Assembly: GCF_000091045.1 (NCBI RefSeq)
Contig: NC_006670.1
Span: 429,501 to 493,500 of the forward strand
Reading direction: 5' to 3'
Source: Cryptococcus deneoformans JEC21
Lineage: Eukaryota > Basidiomycota > Tremellomycetes > Tremellales > Cryptococcaceae
DNA: 64,000 bases
Shown here: one piece after another, positions 22,638 to 33,439 of the stretch
How positions within the stretch are numbered: position 1 is the first letter of the stretch
How the letters are laid out: the number at the start of each line of letters is the position of its first letter
The notes under the pieces: model-generated
Database searches by the model: none
What the model was told of the DNA's origin: nothing
The model's input: only the letters and a program-made list of their open reading frames with translations
Program-made: the position numbers and the translations under genes

Positions 22638-24021
22638 ATGGGCTGCACTCAATCTACCGAAGACGCTGCGGCCAAAGCGAGTAAGTTGCGGACCATTGCG
22701 CCTCGCAATGTGTAACTGACGAAGAGCGAAGGGAGTGCCGAAATCGACGAGCAGCTGAAGAGAGACCGTGCCAATTTGAGAAATGAGATCAAGATGCTTT
22801 TGCTGGGCGCGGGTGAATCAGGAAAGTCAACAGTGCTCAAGCAGATGCGTCTGATATATAACAAGTGAGTACTGTCAGTAGTCGATTCATAAAACTGTCA
22901 CATCTGACGGGCACTTTCATAGACCGTATGATGCAGAAGAAAGGGACAGCTATCGTGAGATTGTCTACTCTAACACTGTCCAATCCATGCGAGTTCTTTT
23001 GGAAGGTGTGCAGTTTATGGACATCCCCATTGACACCTCAAACCAATCTCGATGGGAACTTATCATGGCTGCACCACCCCAAATAGAAGGAGATGTCTTC
23101 CCTCCCAAGTTGACGGACGCGGTAGCTGGATTATGGAAAGACTACGGCGTGCAGCAAGCGTTTTTTAGAAGGAATGAATTGCAGCTGAACGATTCTGCAC
23201 CATAGTGAGTGGTAAAGTCTTACCCGTAACTCAGATGAATGCTAACGGTCATACAGCTACTTTGATGCTATTGCCAGGATCGCCCAACCAAACTACATGC
23301 CTACAGATCAGGACATATTAAGAGCCAGAGTCAAGACCATCGGAATCACGTTAGTATCAATAAATTACAAGGACGCATAGCAGACAGGAGCTGATTTATC
23401 TATGCGCAGCGAGACCCACTTCAAGATCGGAGAGCTAACGTATAAACTCTTCGATGTTGGTGGTCAACGGTCGGAACGACGAAAATGGCTGAATATCTTC
23501 GACTCTGTCACCGCGCTCGTTTTCTTGATCGCTATCAGCGAATGTGGGTATCTCCTGCGATGTATTTAGACTCATAATTGACTTTTCGACCTCACAGATG
23601 ATCAAAAGCTATATGAAGACGAGACTGTCAATCGTATGCAAGAAGCCATGACACTCTTTGAATCCGTCGCCAACTCTCGATGGTTCACCAAGACTTCAAT
23701 TATCCTCTTCCTTAACAAGATTGACATATTTCGTGAAAAGCTGCTTGTATCACCTTTATCAAATACTTTCCCCGACTTCAGAGGAGGTAATGACTACGAT
23801 ATGGCTTGCTCCTTCTTGCTTGAGAAGTTTGTGGGATTGAATAATAACCCTTCAAAGAGCATCTATGCTCATTACACAGATGCCACGGATACCAAGGCTC
23901 TGAAGTTCGTCATATCTGCTATCAAGTGAGTAATTAAATCCTCGTCTGTCGATCACCTACTGACCGATCTTCCAGCGACGTAATCATCCAGGTCAACCTT
24001 CGAGACTGTGGTCTCCTCTAA
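22638..24021 (+). CDS. GPA2: Heterotrimeric G-protein alpha subunit (GPA2 type)
   Basis: GTP-binding signal transducer at the inner plasma membrane. In Cryptococcus, Gpa2 and Gpa3 act in pheromone sensing and Gpa1 in cAMP signalling (established knowledge). Predicted 352 residues. Exons: 22638-22680, 22732-22864, 22923-23204, 23257-23349, 23410-23543, 23598-23925 and 23976-24021. Seen: N-terminal MGC for myristoylation and palmitoylation, P-loop GAGESGKS, switch I RVKTIGIT with the Mg-binding Thr kept, switch [20 protein letters not shown], and TDATDT in place of the usual TCAT. The C-terminus NLRDCGLL carries the Cys four from the end that defines the Gi-like tail. The short N-terminus excludes Gpa1, which has a long insert. 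Choosing GPA2 over GPA3 rests on recalled gene order with GAT1, so the symbol is less certain than the family. Confidence 0.93.
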
Positions 24022-24606
24022 TCCCGTCAATCTGCAAGCATCTTACCCTTACCTACTAGGGGCGCACCATTTCCCTTCCTGCTTGTACATATAGTTTTTT
24101 TATTATCTTTCTGTAGATTTAAACTTCCTATGTCAGATACTTCCGTATGCATTTCGCTTCTGCAGTTTTATCAACTCCTCCTTCTTGAAAGAAGATACTT
24201 GACGGCTATTGCGGAGCTTGCTGTCGAGGAGATAAGTAGCTTGGGAGTTGTTGAGTCTCAGTTGTTGAGGGTATGCATTGTCCATTACTGCACCAAACTC
24301 CGTTCAAATTCATATATATTCGTGTGGATAATTTATATTGTCCACATTCTACAGTTCGTTTTATGTATATGCAGTATGCAGCTTTTAGGCCACTTGCGGC
24401 TCGTATAGAGCAGAAAACGGAAAAGGATGGTCAATGAAAAGAACAATGACGTCTTCGCATTCATGGCACCCATGGCCGGCAAGTCATTTATACCACTAGG
24501 TATTGATAATTAATACTGCTTCTTTTCGCAAATGCTGTGGCCTTCTAACTCTTTTCCTAGTGATTATCTACAATTGGTCTACCCGTAGTCCTCATCTACT
24601 AAAATC
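24022..24606. other. Intergenic, GPA2 3' UTR and UCH promoter
   Basis: Contains T-rich 3' UTR sequence (TTTTTTTATTATC near 24100). An open frame at 24130-24408 lacks coding character and I leave it out. Confidence 0.4.
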
Positions 24607-25702
24607 ATGTCTGAAGCACCTTCCAAATGGGTCCCTCTGGAGGCTTCTCCGGATGTAAGTTCTATCCATTGCGTTCAAAATTCGCCACGTTCCCTCGAAC
24701 GCTTACCAGCGCTGTCGAATAGGTCTTTAACGCCGTACGTCACACCGCCATTACTGCCCAATTAGTGCGACGAGGATTACATTTACTGACACACTTCACA
24801 CCTAGTGGTCTGAACCTCTTGGTCTTCCTCAATCCCTCGCATTCCAAGACCTATTCTCACTTGACCCTTCTTTTTTGTCCTTCATCCCAGCCCCTCATCG
24901 AGCGGTGTTACTCCTCTTCCCTTCAAAAGGAAAACTACAAGAAGAGAGAAGTAAGGAAGATCGAGACGATGGCAAGCAATTTAAGGGCGAAGGAATTTGG
25001 TGGATCAAACAAACTGTTGAGTACCTGTATCAATAATTGCCGGATGACTAACACGTGATGAAAGATTCCTAATGCCTGTGGTTCTATCGGTCTCCTTCAC
25101 TCTCTACTAAACTTACCTGAGCGAGGTCCAGACGCTTTGAACCCCGACTCAAAACTTGCTCAGTTCAAGGCAGAGTCTTTGCCTTTAACAGGTACGTTAT
25201 TCCGTTATTCATTGTTCGTGCGAATTGGAAGGTATCTGACATATTTCCGTTTACACAGGTCTCGAAAGGGCAAAGCTTCTGGATGAAACCACCTTTTTCA
25301 CTGAGGCTCACACAAGTGCCGCTTCAACAGGGCAGTCTGTCGTTCCCACTGACCTTGATGTTGACGAGCACTTCATTGCTTTTGTTGAAGGTGTCGACGA
25401 GAAAGGGTGGGCGCGCCTCATGTCATAGCGGCCTGTGTCCTCCACGACTAACTTTCATGAAATGATTAGGGAGAAACGTATTGTAGAACTTGATGGTGGC
25501 AGAAATGGGCCGCTTGACAGGGGAGCATCTAACAACTTTCTCGAGGTGAGCAATAACTGTGCTCGTTTTACTATTACACAACAGCTGATCAATAATCGTG
25601 TTGAAGGACGTCGCCAAGGTAGTTCAAGAGAAGTATTTCGAGAGAGCAGAGGGAGATGTCAACTTCAACATGATTGTACTGGCGGGTAAATCTGATGACT
25701 GA
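24607..25702 (+). CDS. YUH1: Ubiquitin C-terminal hydrolase (UCH-L3/Yuh1 family)
   Basis: Cysteine protease that removes small adducts or C-terminal extensions from ubiquitin or NEDD8. Predicted 238 residues, the usual size of UCH-L1/L3. Exons: 24607-24654, 24723-24734, 24806-25015, 25065-25191, 25259-25406, 25470-25545 and 25607-25702. Catalytic set is complete: oxyanion Gln in WWIKQT, nucleophile Cys in PNACGSIGLLH, His in DEHFIAFV and Asp in VELDG, followed by NGPLDRG. Exon 2 is a 12-nt microexon encoding VFNA; including it gives the expected start region SPDVFNAW. It is tandem to GPA2 and converges with GID9, 128 nt between stop codons. Confidence 0.95.
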
Positions 25703-25830
25703 AAGAGTTGATTTTGTCCCGCGTATAATAATACAATATATGTAGCAAAATTGACCACTGAAATTGGAATTTCGCATATGTACAACTAGGGTTCACCGAT
25801 ATATCACAACGTTCACAAGCTAAAACGCAT

Positions 25831-27830
25831 TTACGAGATATAAACCTTCCTGAGCCTTCCAAAAGCGCAACTCTCCCTTGTTCTAGGGCATGTAACGACA
25901 TCAAAATTGTTCTTGGCCATTTCGGCTAGTGCCTAATAACTAAGTCAGCATACTTATAGCATATTTCGAAATTTACCTTTGAAGAATACACGTAGCCATT
26001 GGGGAAAGCCAAAGGCTCGTTCTCGCTGTCCATGACTTGGCCACTGATTCTACAGACGATCGTGGAATTCACATGATGGCTCATTGGAACCTCAGATGCC
26101 AGAACCCTCATGTTCTCATCGCATGTAGGACAGTCAATATTTCCAGTAACGGCTTCAGGATGAGCATGTAAGTCCGTTGTTGGCGATGAAGGAATCCCGC
26201 CAAGAGGTGCTGTCAGGTGAGTGGACGAAGCCGGCGAAAAAAGAGTGGTTTCAAGATTGTGCAACGGTGGGACAGCAGGAAGAAGAGGGACAACTGGATT
26301 TACCGACGTGTTGTCGCCACCTGTACTCTTATTGGGGCGGACGTTTTGTACGCATGACGGTAGACGAAGAGAAGCAAGCCCTGCGGATAACGCAAGAGCT
26401 AAAAGAGATTGAGAAGGTTGCGCATATAAGTCGAGAAATGTCTCCCGGAATTGATCCCGCACAGCTTCCCAGCGAGATTGGTCGTATAATTTCTAATATG
26501 AATTAATGTCAGTTAGTGTTGTTGTTCCTAGAGGCTGCAAAGAAGAATCGATGTCTCACCCGATAAGGAGCCACTCCAGTTTTTTCACCAAAAGCCAGCA
26601 GACTCATTCCTTTTTGGAACTCCGACATGTGAGCGGATGCCCATCCCGACAAGTACTTCCGAGCATATGCGATAGCTGTAGTGATATCACGCTTTCTACA
26701 AAGCTCTATAAACTCTTGAAGACGGAGCGTGAACTCGAGATTGTTCTAAAACGTGCGTTAGTAGATTTGTCAGCATGGATTACCCAGTAGAAAAGGACTG
26801 AAACAAGTTTACCTTCGTCTTTTTTAGAGTGCCTCGATTCTCACCACACCATGCCAAACCTTCGGTACATGAGTGTTTTTCAACAAGGGCGTTCTCGATC
26901 TTGGCTAGTTCTGCAAAAAGTTTGATGTCCACCAGCTCCTATTTCAAAGTAAGACGGATAAGATTCTATGGTCTAAAGATATACGTACCTCGATACCTTG
27001 ACTGGTGGCTAAAGCGGTTGCGCTATTCAATCGTCCTTTTCTAATCAAATAATCAACAATGTACCTGTCCAGAGTACTCGAATCAGGCGTGGGTTCAGAC
27101 TTGTCCGCTCTAGAAAGTTTCATCAGAGACAGACAAACTGACGATGATTGGAGAAGTCTTACTCGTTAGAGGGCAGTGGAGTAGCATCTTCCTCATCGAT
27201 TTGCATGTCATTACTGGCCGCATCTGCTTTATCAGCTTTGGAAGCTGCAGCCCTGTTACTTTCTCCTTTGGGCTTTGTCTTTTTGGAAGGGGTTGTAGAT
27301 CCTGGAAAATTCTGTTCCAGATAGTCCAGTCTTGCCCTAAGGGTATTGGGACGAGAAGCTGATGGCTGTAGGTCGTCTAGCTGTGGTGGGCAAACCGGAA
27401 TGAGTTTTGTTCTGGCATTGATATGCTTGCAAACACAAACCTTTCGTTTCAGTCCATTCGCTCTCTCTGTTACCTGATCAACTTTCTTCACAATCTCCAT
27501 TCTTCCCTCATCGGTGATGGATCCTTTTTCCATAGATTTGAGGATCGCTTGAAGACCGCTCTAAGGGCCAAGTCAGTGTCGTTGACAAGCGCGGACCAAA
27601 GTAGTTTGCGTGCAACTGCTCACATTGATGGCATTAAAATCCTTCTCTACTTGCCTTTGGGCAGATCTATGGCTTCGCCTGAGGAGCTCATACGATGTCT
27701 AAAGATGCATCGGCAGAACTCGTGGTTAGAGGTGAATGCCGTGGCAAGCAGTGGAAGGAACCTGCTATATACGCACCCGTATTAGAGGTTCCTCAAGAAG
27801 AAGTGGATTAGCAGGGTATGCTGGGGCCAT
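25831..27830 (-). CDS. FYV10: GID/CTLH ubiquitin ligase subunit Gid9 (Fyv10/MAEA)
   Basis: RING-like subunit of the GID/CTLH E3 complex, which in yeast degrades gluconeogenic enzymes when glucose returns. Predicted 505 residues. Exons (minus): 27830-27777, 27698-27624, 27560-27441, 27380-27163, 27109-26989, 26938-26813, 26745-26560, 26492-25977 and 25932-25831. Domains: N-terminal helical part (ELLRRSHRSAQRQVEKDF), LisH at ~170-196 (RYIVDYLIRKGRLNSATAL), CTLH/CRA through exons 6-8 (TKNNLEFTLRLQEFIELCR, ISAYARKYLSGW-like segment) and a degenerate RING at the C-terminus: CPTC, HHVNSTIVCRISG, PNGYVYSSK, VTCPRTRE, ending KVYIS. The intron 27440-27381 is 60 nt and stop-free in frame, so retention would insert 20 residues after LKRK. 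Divergent from VPS29 (284 nt). Confidence 0.95.
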
Positions 27831-28114
27831 TTGTAAGCTATAGTTTCCAGGGGGCTTGTGTAGTTAAGGAAATCAGCTGTGGGTTCGTCGACGATGGAGT
27901 AGTCGCAAGAGGAGTGAGAGGTTGTCCGATCACAGCGAATGATGCCAACGCGGACAGTGTGCTAATCTCCGCCATTCTCGGCCTTGACCGAGCCCTCCAC
28001 GGTAACAACCACCCGACGGAGGCAGGGGAATCATCATGTCTCACGCACGAAAAGCTCAAAGCACGCCTCTTCCGCTTGTATTTATTCTGACCTTCCCCTC
28101 AAAACCATTTCGTC

Positions 28115-29034
28115 ATGGTCCTGGTTCTCGTCATTGGAGATCTTCATATTCCCAACCTCGTCCACGATCTTCCTGCAAAGTTTAAGAAGTTACTGGTATG
28201 TCTTCCACCTCTCCAACATGTCATCCATCTTTCTCACTGCATCACGCATCATGTTGATACATCCTCTGTAGGTACCTGGAAAGATCGGTCAAATCATATG
28301 TACAGGAAATGTCTGCGATAAGGAGACCTATGACTATTTACGGACGACCGCCCCTGAAGTACACGTAGTGCGAGGAGAATTCGACGAGGTATGATGAATA
28401 GATATTGGTATTACCAGACTAGGAGAGTCCAAAGAGCTCATACAGGATATTCCTAGAACCCTCATTTCCCCCTATCTCTTATAATTCAGCATCAATCACT
28501 TCGCATAGGCGTAGTGCATGGACAACAGGTTGTGCCTGCTGGAGATCCCGATATGCTTGCTGCTTTGGCAAGGCAGATGGATGTTGACGTTTTGATCAGC
28601 GGAGGGACACACCGGTATGATTGTTGGATAGCTTTGATTTGTCCCCTACGGCTGATGACTGTAAATGTCCGGCTAGGTTTGAGTCATTCGAATTCGAAGG
28701 TCGTTTCTTCGTTAACCCTGGGTCGGCAACTGGGGCCTGGAGTAGTCTCTGGAATGGGTAAGGTGACATGCGTACCAGAGATGTTTATTCACACACGTAT
28801 GCTTATAGCGAGGTTACACCATCATTCGCCTTGATGGACATTCAAGGGCCCGTCATCGTCACTTATGTATATCAACTTGTAGACGGAGAGGTATGTCTGC
28901 AGGTTCTTACGTTTCCTTCGAAGCTTACTAGCAATCCTTAGGTCAAGGTTGACAAAGTCGAATATCGAAAACCTGACCCTACATCAGAGATTCAATCTCA
29001 ATCAACGCGATCAGAGGTTGCTGCAAGGTGGTAG
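28115..29034 (+). CDS. VPS29: Retromer subunit Vps29
   Basis: Part of the retromer cargo-selective complex that returns receptors from endosomes to the Golgi; a metallophosphoesterase fold used as a binding scaffold. Predicted 192 residues against ~182 in animals. Exons: 28115-28195, 28272-28388, 28490-28614, 28677-28757, 28809-28890 and 28942-29034. Motifs in order: [71 protein letters not shown]. The conserved HTH segment reads GTH here. The C-terminal ~15 residues ([13 protein letters not shown]) extend beyond the animal protein. Confidence 0.97.
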
Positions 29035-32000
29035 ATGATATACTTAGAAGCGAAGCCTTGTCATTCATCAGACGGCAGGCGCCTTACAACGTGCTAGCAG
29101 CAGCCTGTAAATGAAGCCAACAGTCAATTTTGGTCATGCGACTCTTACAATGTCTTTGAGCAAAAATTCGCTCTGGCTCAAGGCCGTCCGTTCAACTGCA
29201 AACGGATATTCTTGACCGTGACGGTAAAGTCAAGTTCATTTCAAGCACTCGAATCGAAGAAATGCAGGACGCCGAGGTGTATTAACCTCTTTTATCTAAA
29301 AAGCAAACCAAATTGTAAAACAAAGATATGACTTCCTTTGAAGGACACGAAGCTAATCCTCATCGAATACTCTCACCTCATTGAAACGTCTTGTCAAATG
29401 GTTTCTTTCTTTTTCCATCTGATAACTTTTGTTCCCAACTGATGTTCGGTCACTGCCTTCGACCTATCTACGGATCTAAGTTATATAGTTTCTCAATGCT
29501 CTAACTTCTCATTCCCCACCTCTCTCCTTGTGAATCCCGCCCCCTTATGTTATTGTGGTGCTTTTTGGCGTATCTTACCTTGCATTTCATCAGCGCCCAT
29601 AACTTACCGTCTCCCATATCGTTCTCCCATCTCTATTCGTTCCCAGTCGTGGATCCGCAAATGAAAATAATGTCATGCATAACAGCGCCGTCTGAGTCTT
29701 TTCAGTCCAAATTATTTAGGTTTAGCTCCTGCAGTAGGTCCATCTGAAGTACCCGAGAACCGCTGTAATGAATGATAATTGCAAGGCTTGCCCTTCGTTA
29801 TCATGTCGCAGAGTTCCCTTCTAGCCGAGAGGCGTGCGCGGTAAGTGTGCTATGGGCAAGTAGCTTTGCTGATAAATAATGATTCAGTGGTTCGCGAGAC
29901 ACTTGGCGAGACAGCAAGAGCTCGTGGAAAAGCTCGGTGAGCTGCAAATTCTGGATCACTATTCGACACCCATTCGCGCGGTCAAAGAAATCAATTGTGA
30001 AGTTATCGTTACGACGAAATTCATGGTTTATGAATTTCTATGAATTTCCCCATGTATCTTTCAAAAGCAAACATTTCACCAAATTATATCATACTTTCGT
30101 CTTCCAGATTCTGCTTCCCCAAAAGAATCCGTCTGCCTGTACTCTTGGCTCCCCTTACATAGTTCCACCATCTTCACCTTCTTGTCTTGATTCAAGGATG
30201 GGACAATCATCACCACATACTGCTGAGCAGGGTTTTTCCTCCTCGAAGATAGCCGAAACAACATTGTTAGAAGAGAGTCCCTTCGGGAACAGTGTATTCA
30301 GGACTTCATTAGGTTAGCCCCCTCAAAGTTTGACTCAGCAACTTGCAATCTCATGCGTTGTTCCTCTTGTCTTCTGGCGACGATCTGCCCTGGCAAATAC
30401 AGGAAATCCCAGTCGCTTACTCTGCGTGACGGCTGCCACAAACGATGATGCTTTGCGTTCAAGACAGAGACTCCGTCCTAAAAGATAAGACCTTCGCAAC
30501 AACAAAAAAGGCGAAGCTGGCGAGGGAAAACAACGTTCTTCGTTTTTAATAAGCTCAGATTGGAATGATACCTCATCTCTGCTGGAAGCATGATGATGGG
30601 CTTACGTAGCTGAAGGGTATGTATCGGAAGACGATGATTCTACCGAGTAGCTAGCTACACTGATAGGTCGTTAGACGGACAGTTAGTGGTGTACGTATAC
30701 AACTCAGGTCTCAAATCGAGTTGTGTTTATGCGTATCAAATATAGGCTTTATAATGAACGTAACTAACGAACAGTTATTTATTAAGTTTATGTACCTATC
30801 TTCCTTTGCGCTGTTAAGCACACCTATCAGGGAAGGGGTAACGTAGTTACTGCCACAAGCTCTGGATGTTCTTTCTTTGTCCATCTTGCTTCGTCCGTTG
30901 TAGTCGTAATAGTCATGGGAAAACCAACTTCTATATAAACATCCCTTCTAAGTTAGCTCAAATTGCACTACGTACAACGCGTTCGACGCGTTATGCGGCG
31001 TTAAAGGCTACTCCGGCGGGCCTGAGGAGGGGGGCCGGCGGCCGATCAGGGATGACGTATCCATGTGTTGAACGTTATTACGTATCTATATTTCACACGC
31101 AGTCATCAGGCGGACAGCAGCGTTTTTATTATATTATTGCGTTGATGCATACACTGGCTTGTTGGATCCGCGATGTCCGGGCATGTTTTTAACACGGAGA
31201 TTTTATACCATGAATGCTAATAAGTAATAATTGTCCGAAAAAGCCCCTCTTGTTGTATTTGTAGCTGCCCGCAAACATCTAGTTAAACCCCGCTCTGCCG
31301 TCCGCAGGCCTCCCAGTAGCGGCGCCAATGCCGGACCAACAAACGAGCGGGAACTACTTTTGGCGCCTGCCGCCCATGCGTCCCTTTTTCTGTAGTGACA
31401 GTCGTGATGATGAAATGATGATGTGAGATGCGTGATAAAATCATTGGCTCGGGCGGCCGTGCCTTATCCGGCAGAGAACTTATAAGTATAGGCTTTAAAC
31501 GGTATTGCGCGCGGCAAAATGATGGAGCGAGAAGAACCGCGAAAACTCCTCAGGCCTGCTACTAGCGAAGCAGCCAACAACAAGCTGCCATGCAAACACA
31601 ACCACCTGAAGCAACTTCATTCCTACAGGCGTTTGTTTGTGCTTCGTTGACCGCGCCGTGCTGATGGGCGATTACTCGGAATTCCTACTTCATAAAGGCA
31701 GTTCTAGCCTTTAAGTCGTACATATTAATATCGGTTGATGGAGCTCCTCTTTTCAGAATTGCATCATACTGTCGATATTCTAGGGGCACGCGTGTAGCCC
31801 ACTACTCCATAATAATAAGGGTCATGAAGACGTGTCATAGTCCTCCTAAACTAGATGAAAGGTGATAGCGCGTGCGTCGCGCTGGTGTATAATGTAGTAG
31901 TGACCAATGGTTCCTTTCATTCGCAACATCTTTTAGCACTCTTTGAGAAATGGACGGATATTGGATCTTGAAGACTGAGAGCTCAATAGATCATGCAAGG

Positions 32001-32354
32001 AGGCCAAACTTCATCCTGAATACCGTCGTCGTATCATTTTAGCATTTGTAAGTATTCTAATGCTGATGCAGTATCGTAGTCTTTAATAGTCATTATGATT
32101 ATCAATACACTGGATTCGGAACGATGGATGGCGAGGTCCTTGGTCGTATCTTGTCCCATGTGATAGATTTCAGAAACGTGTAAGAAGATATGCAGTTAAA
32201 CCAATTGAAGTAGTATACATCATGATCATTAGATATCGATAAACCCAAACTGATGAGAGTAATGTCTGTACAACATGAGAAAATGCCAGGGTATACAGTA
32301 TGTACAAGATACACTATGAGATCCTCCTCTATGCAATGATAACCGTCCATCCTT
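29035..32354. other. 3.3-kb region between convergent VPS29 and cyclin genes
   Basis: Unusually long for a region between two 3' ends. It contains one candidate spliced transcript (29803-30317, separate entry). Other parts include a GC-rich patch at 30985-31050 and another at 31290-31380, with AT-rich sequence around. I find no transposase, reverse transcriptase or tRNA pattern. Confidence 0.5.
29803..30317 (+). CDS. Possible small spliced gene, unknown product
   Basis: Not recognised, and weakly supported. A good intron signal exists: GTAAGT at 29841, a GCTGAT branch-like site and ATTCAG ending at 29887 (47 nt). Joining ATG 29803-29840 to 29888 gives an open frame to 30317 (155 residues, Ser-rich, ending RTSLG). 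Two further stop-free potential introns with lengths divisible by three occur in it: GTGAGC...AAAG (51 nt, from about 29934) and GTATCT...TTCCAG (54 nt, ending about 30107). A different acceptor puts a coiled-coil-like frame in use (LARQQELVEKLGELQ). Real transcript boundaries and frame cannot be fixed by reading alone. It may also be non-coding. Confidence 0.3.
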
Positions 32355-33439
32355 TTACCAAACAGCCACACTGTCATCACCGCGCCTCACAACACTGACG
32401 CCTCGTGTGCGAGCAGTCGCCTCAAAAGCTTTGGTCATGTCAAATGATTTGGTAGAAGAGATAGGCCGTGTAGTGGCCATCACTGTGATGGGAGAGGGGG
32501 TCTTGCAATCATCAGATGCTGGTGACGATTGTAGAGATGAATTGGCTGAACTTAAACGGGGTGGTTGAGGTGAGAGATGGGCATGGTGGGGAGAAAGCGG
32601 AGGTGATAGAAATGCGGGGGCCATCGGTGGAACATGCGAATAGCAGCGCGTTTTGTACGGTGACGGGACTGGTCGAATTGGTCTTGAAGACACTTGCGGA
32701 TCAGGGGTGGTCTCGGGAGTAGGATATGAATTGCAAGGGCTGTCTGTCAAGACGATGTCTGACCTGCTTGAAGAGCTTGAGCTAGCCCTTGCCACCGCCC
32801 TAGGCCCGTGCAGCGCCCTCAGATCCATCTCAAACTCGAGCATCTCCCTCTCTCCAAAGTTGAGATTCCATTCCAGATACCCGCACATTTCTCTCTCCAT
32901 CTGGTTTATTTCCTTTAGGGCAAACATCTTCTGAGCAACGATGCCCCATGACTGGTTGGAATAGGTATCATCACAGATGACTTTAGAGGCGATCATGAAA
33001 GCAGAGATGAAAAGTCGGTGTCCTGATGATCCACGAGCGGCAGGATATCGCCTCTTTAGGCGCTGAAGCAGAAGAAGAGCCGCAAATGTGACAACCGATG
33101 GGAGACGGGTTCGATGTAAGGCATATGCTACGAAGTGAGCCAGGGTGGGTGTGGGAGCACCGGGGGTAGATGGCGCAGGAATATTGGGACATTGAAAAAG
33201 ATGGGTGATCTAGGTCAAGTCGTAAGCTCATCTGTCAAGCAAATTGCCACCTGACAAAAACTCACGAATCGAGCGGCCAGAACGGCAGTTTCCTCATGAC
33301 CATAATAAGGATCTTGTGATGAACGAGTAGGTGGTCTTGACGAAGATGCTGAAGCACTGGCAGAAGCTTTGACAGCTTTGCGAGAGGAGACAGGAGACGC
33401 TGAGTTGTGGCGGTACGCTGGAATGGCAGAAGCGGACAT
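32355..33439 (-). CDS. Pho85-type (Pcl1/2-like) G1 cyclin
   Basis: Regulatory subunit for a Pho85-class cyclin-dependent kinase. Exons (minus): 33439-33266 and 33209-32355, joined in phase 0, giving 342 residues from the first in-frame ATG. The cyclin box lies at about residues 80-185: LAHFVAYALHRTRLPS, LLLLQRLKRRYPAARG, HRLFISAFMIASKVICDD, QMEREMCGYLEWNLNFG. The C-terminal 150 residues are Ser/Pro-rich with several SP/TP sites, which suggests phosphorylation and rapid turnover (inference). The reading frame is open upstream of the chosen ATG to an acceptor-like CTAG at 33554-33557, so an additional 5' exon is possible; I could not find a donor in phase. Fungal G1 cyclins often have long leaders, in line with the long region upstream. 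Confidence 0.85.
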
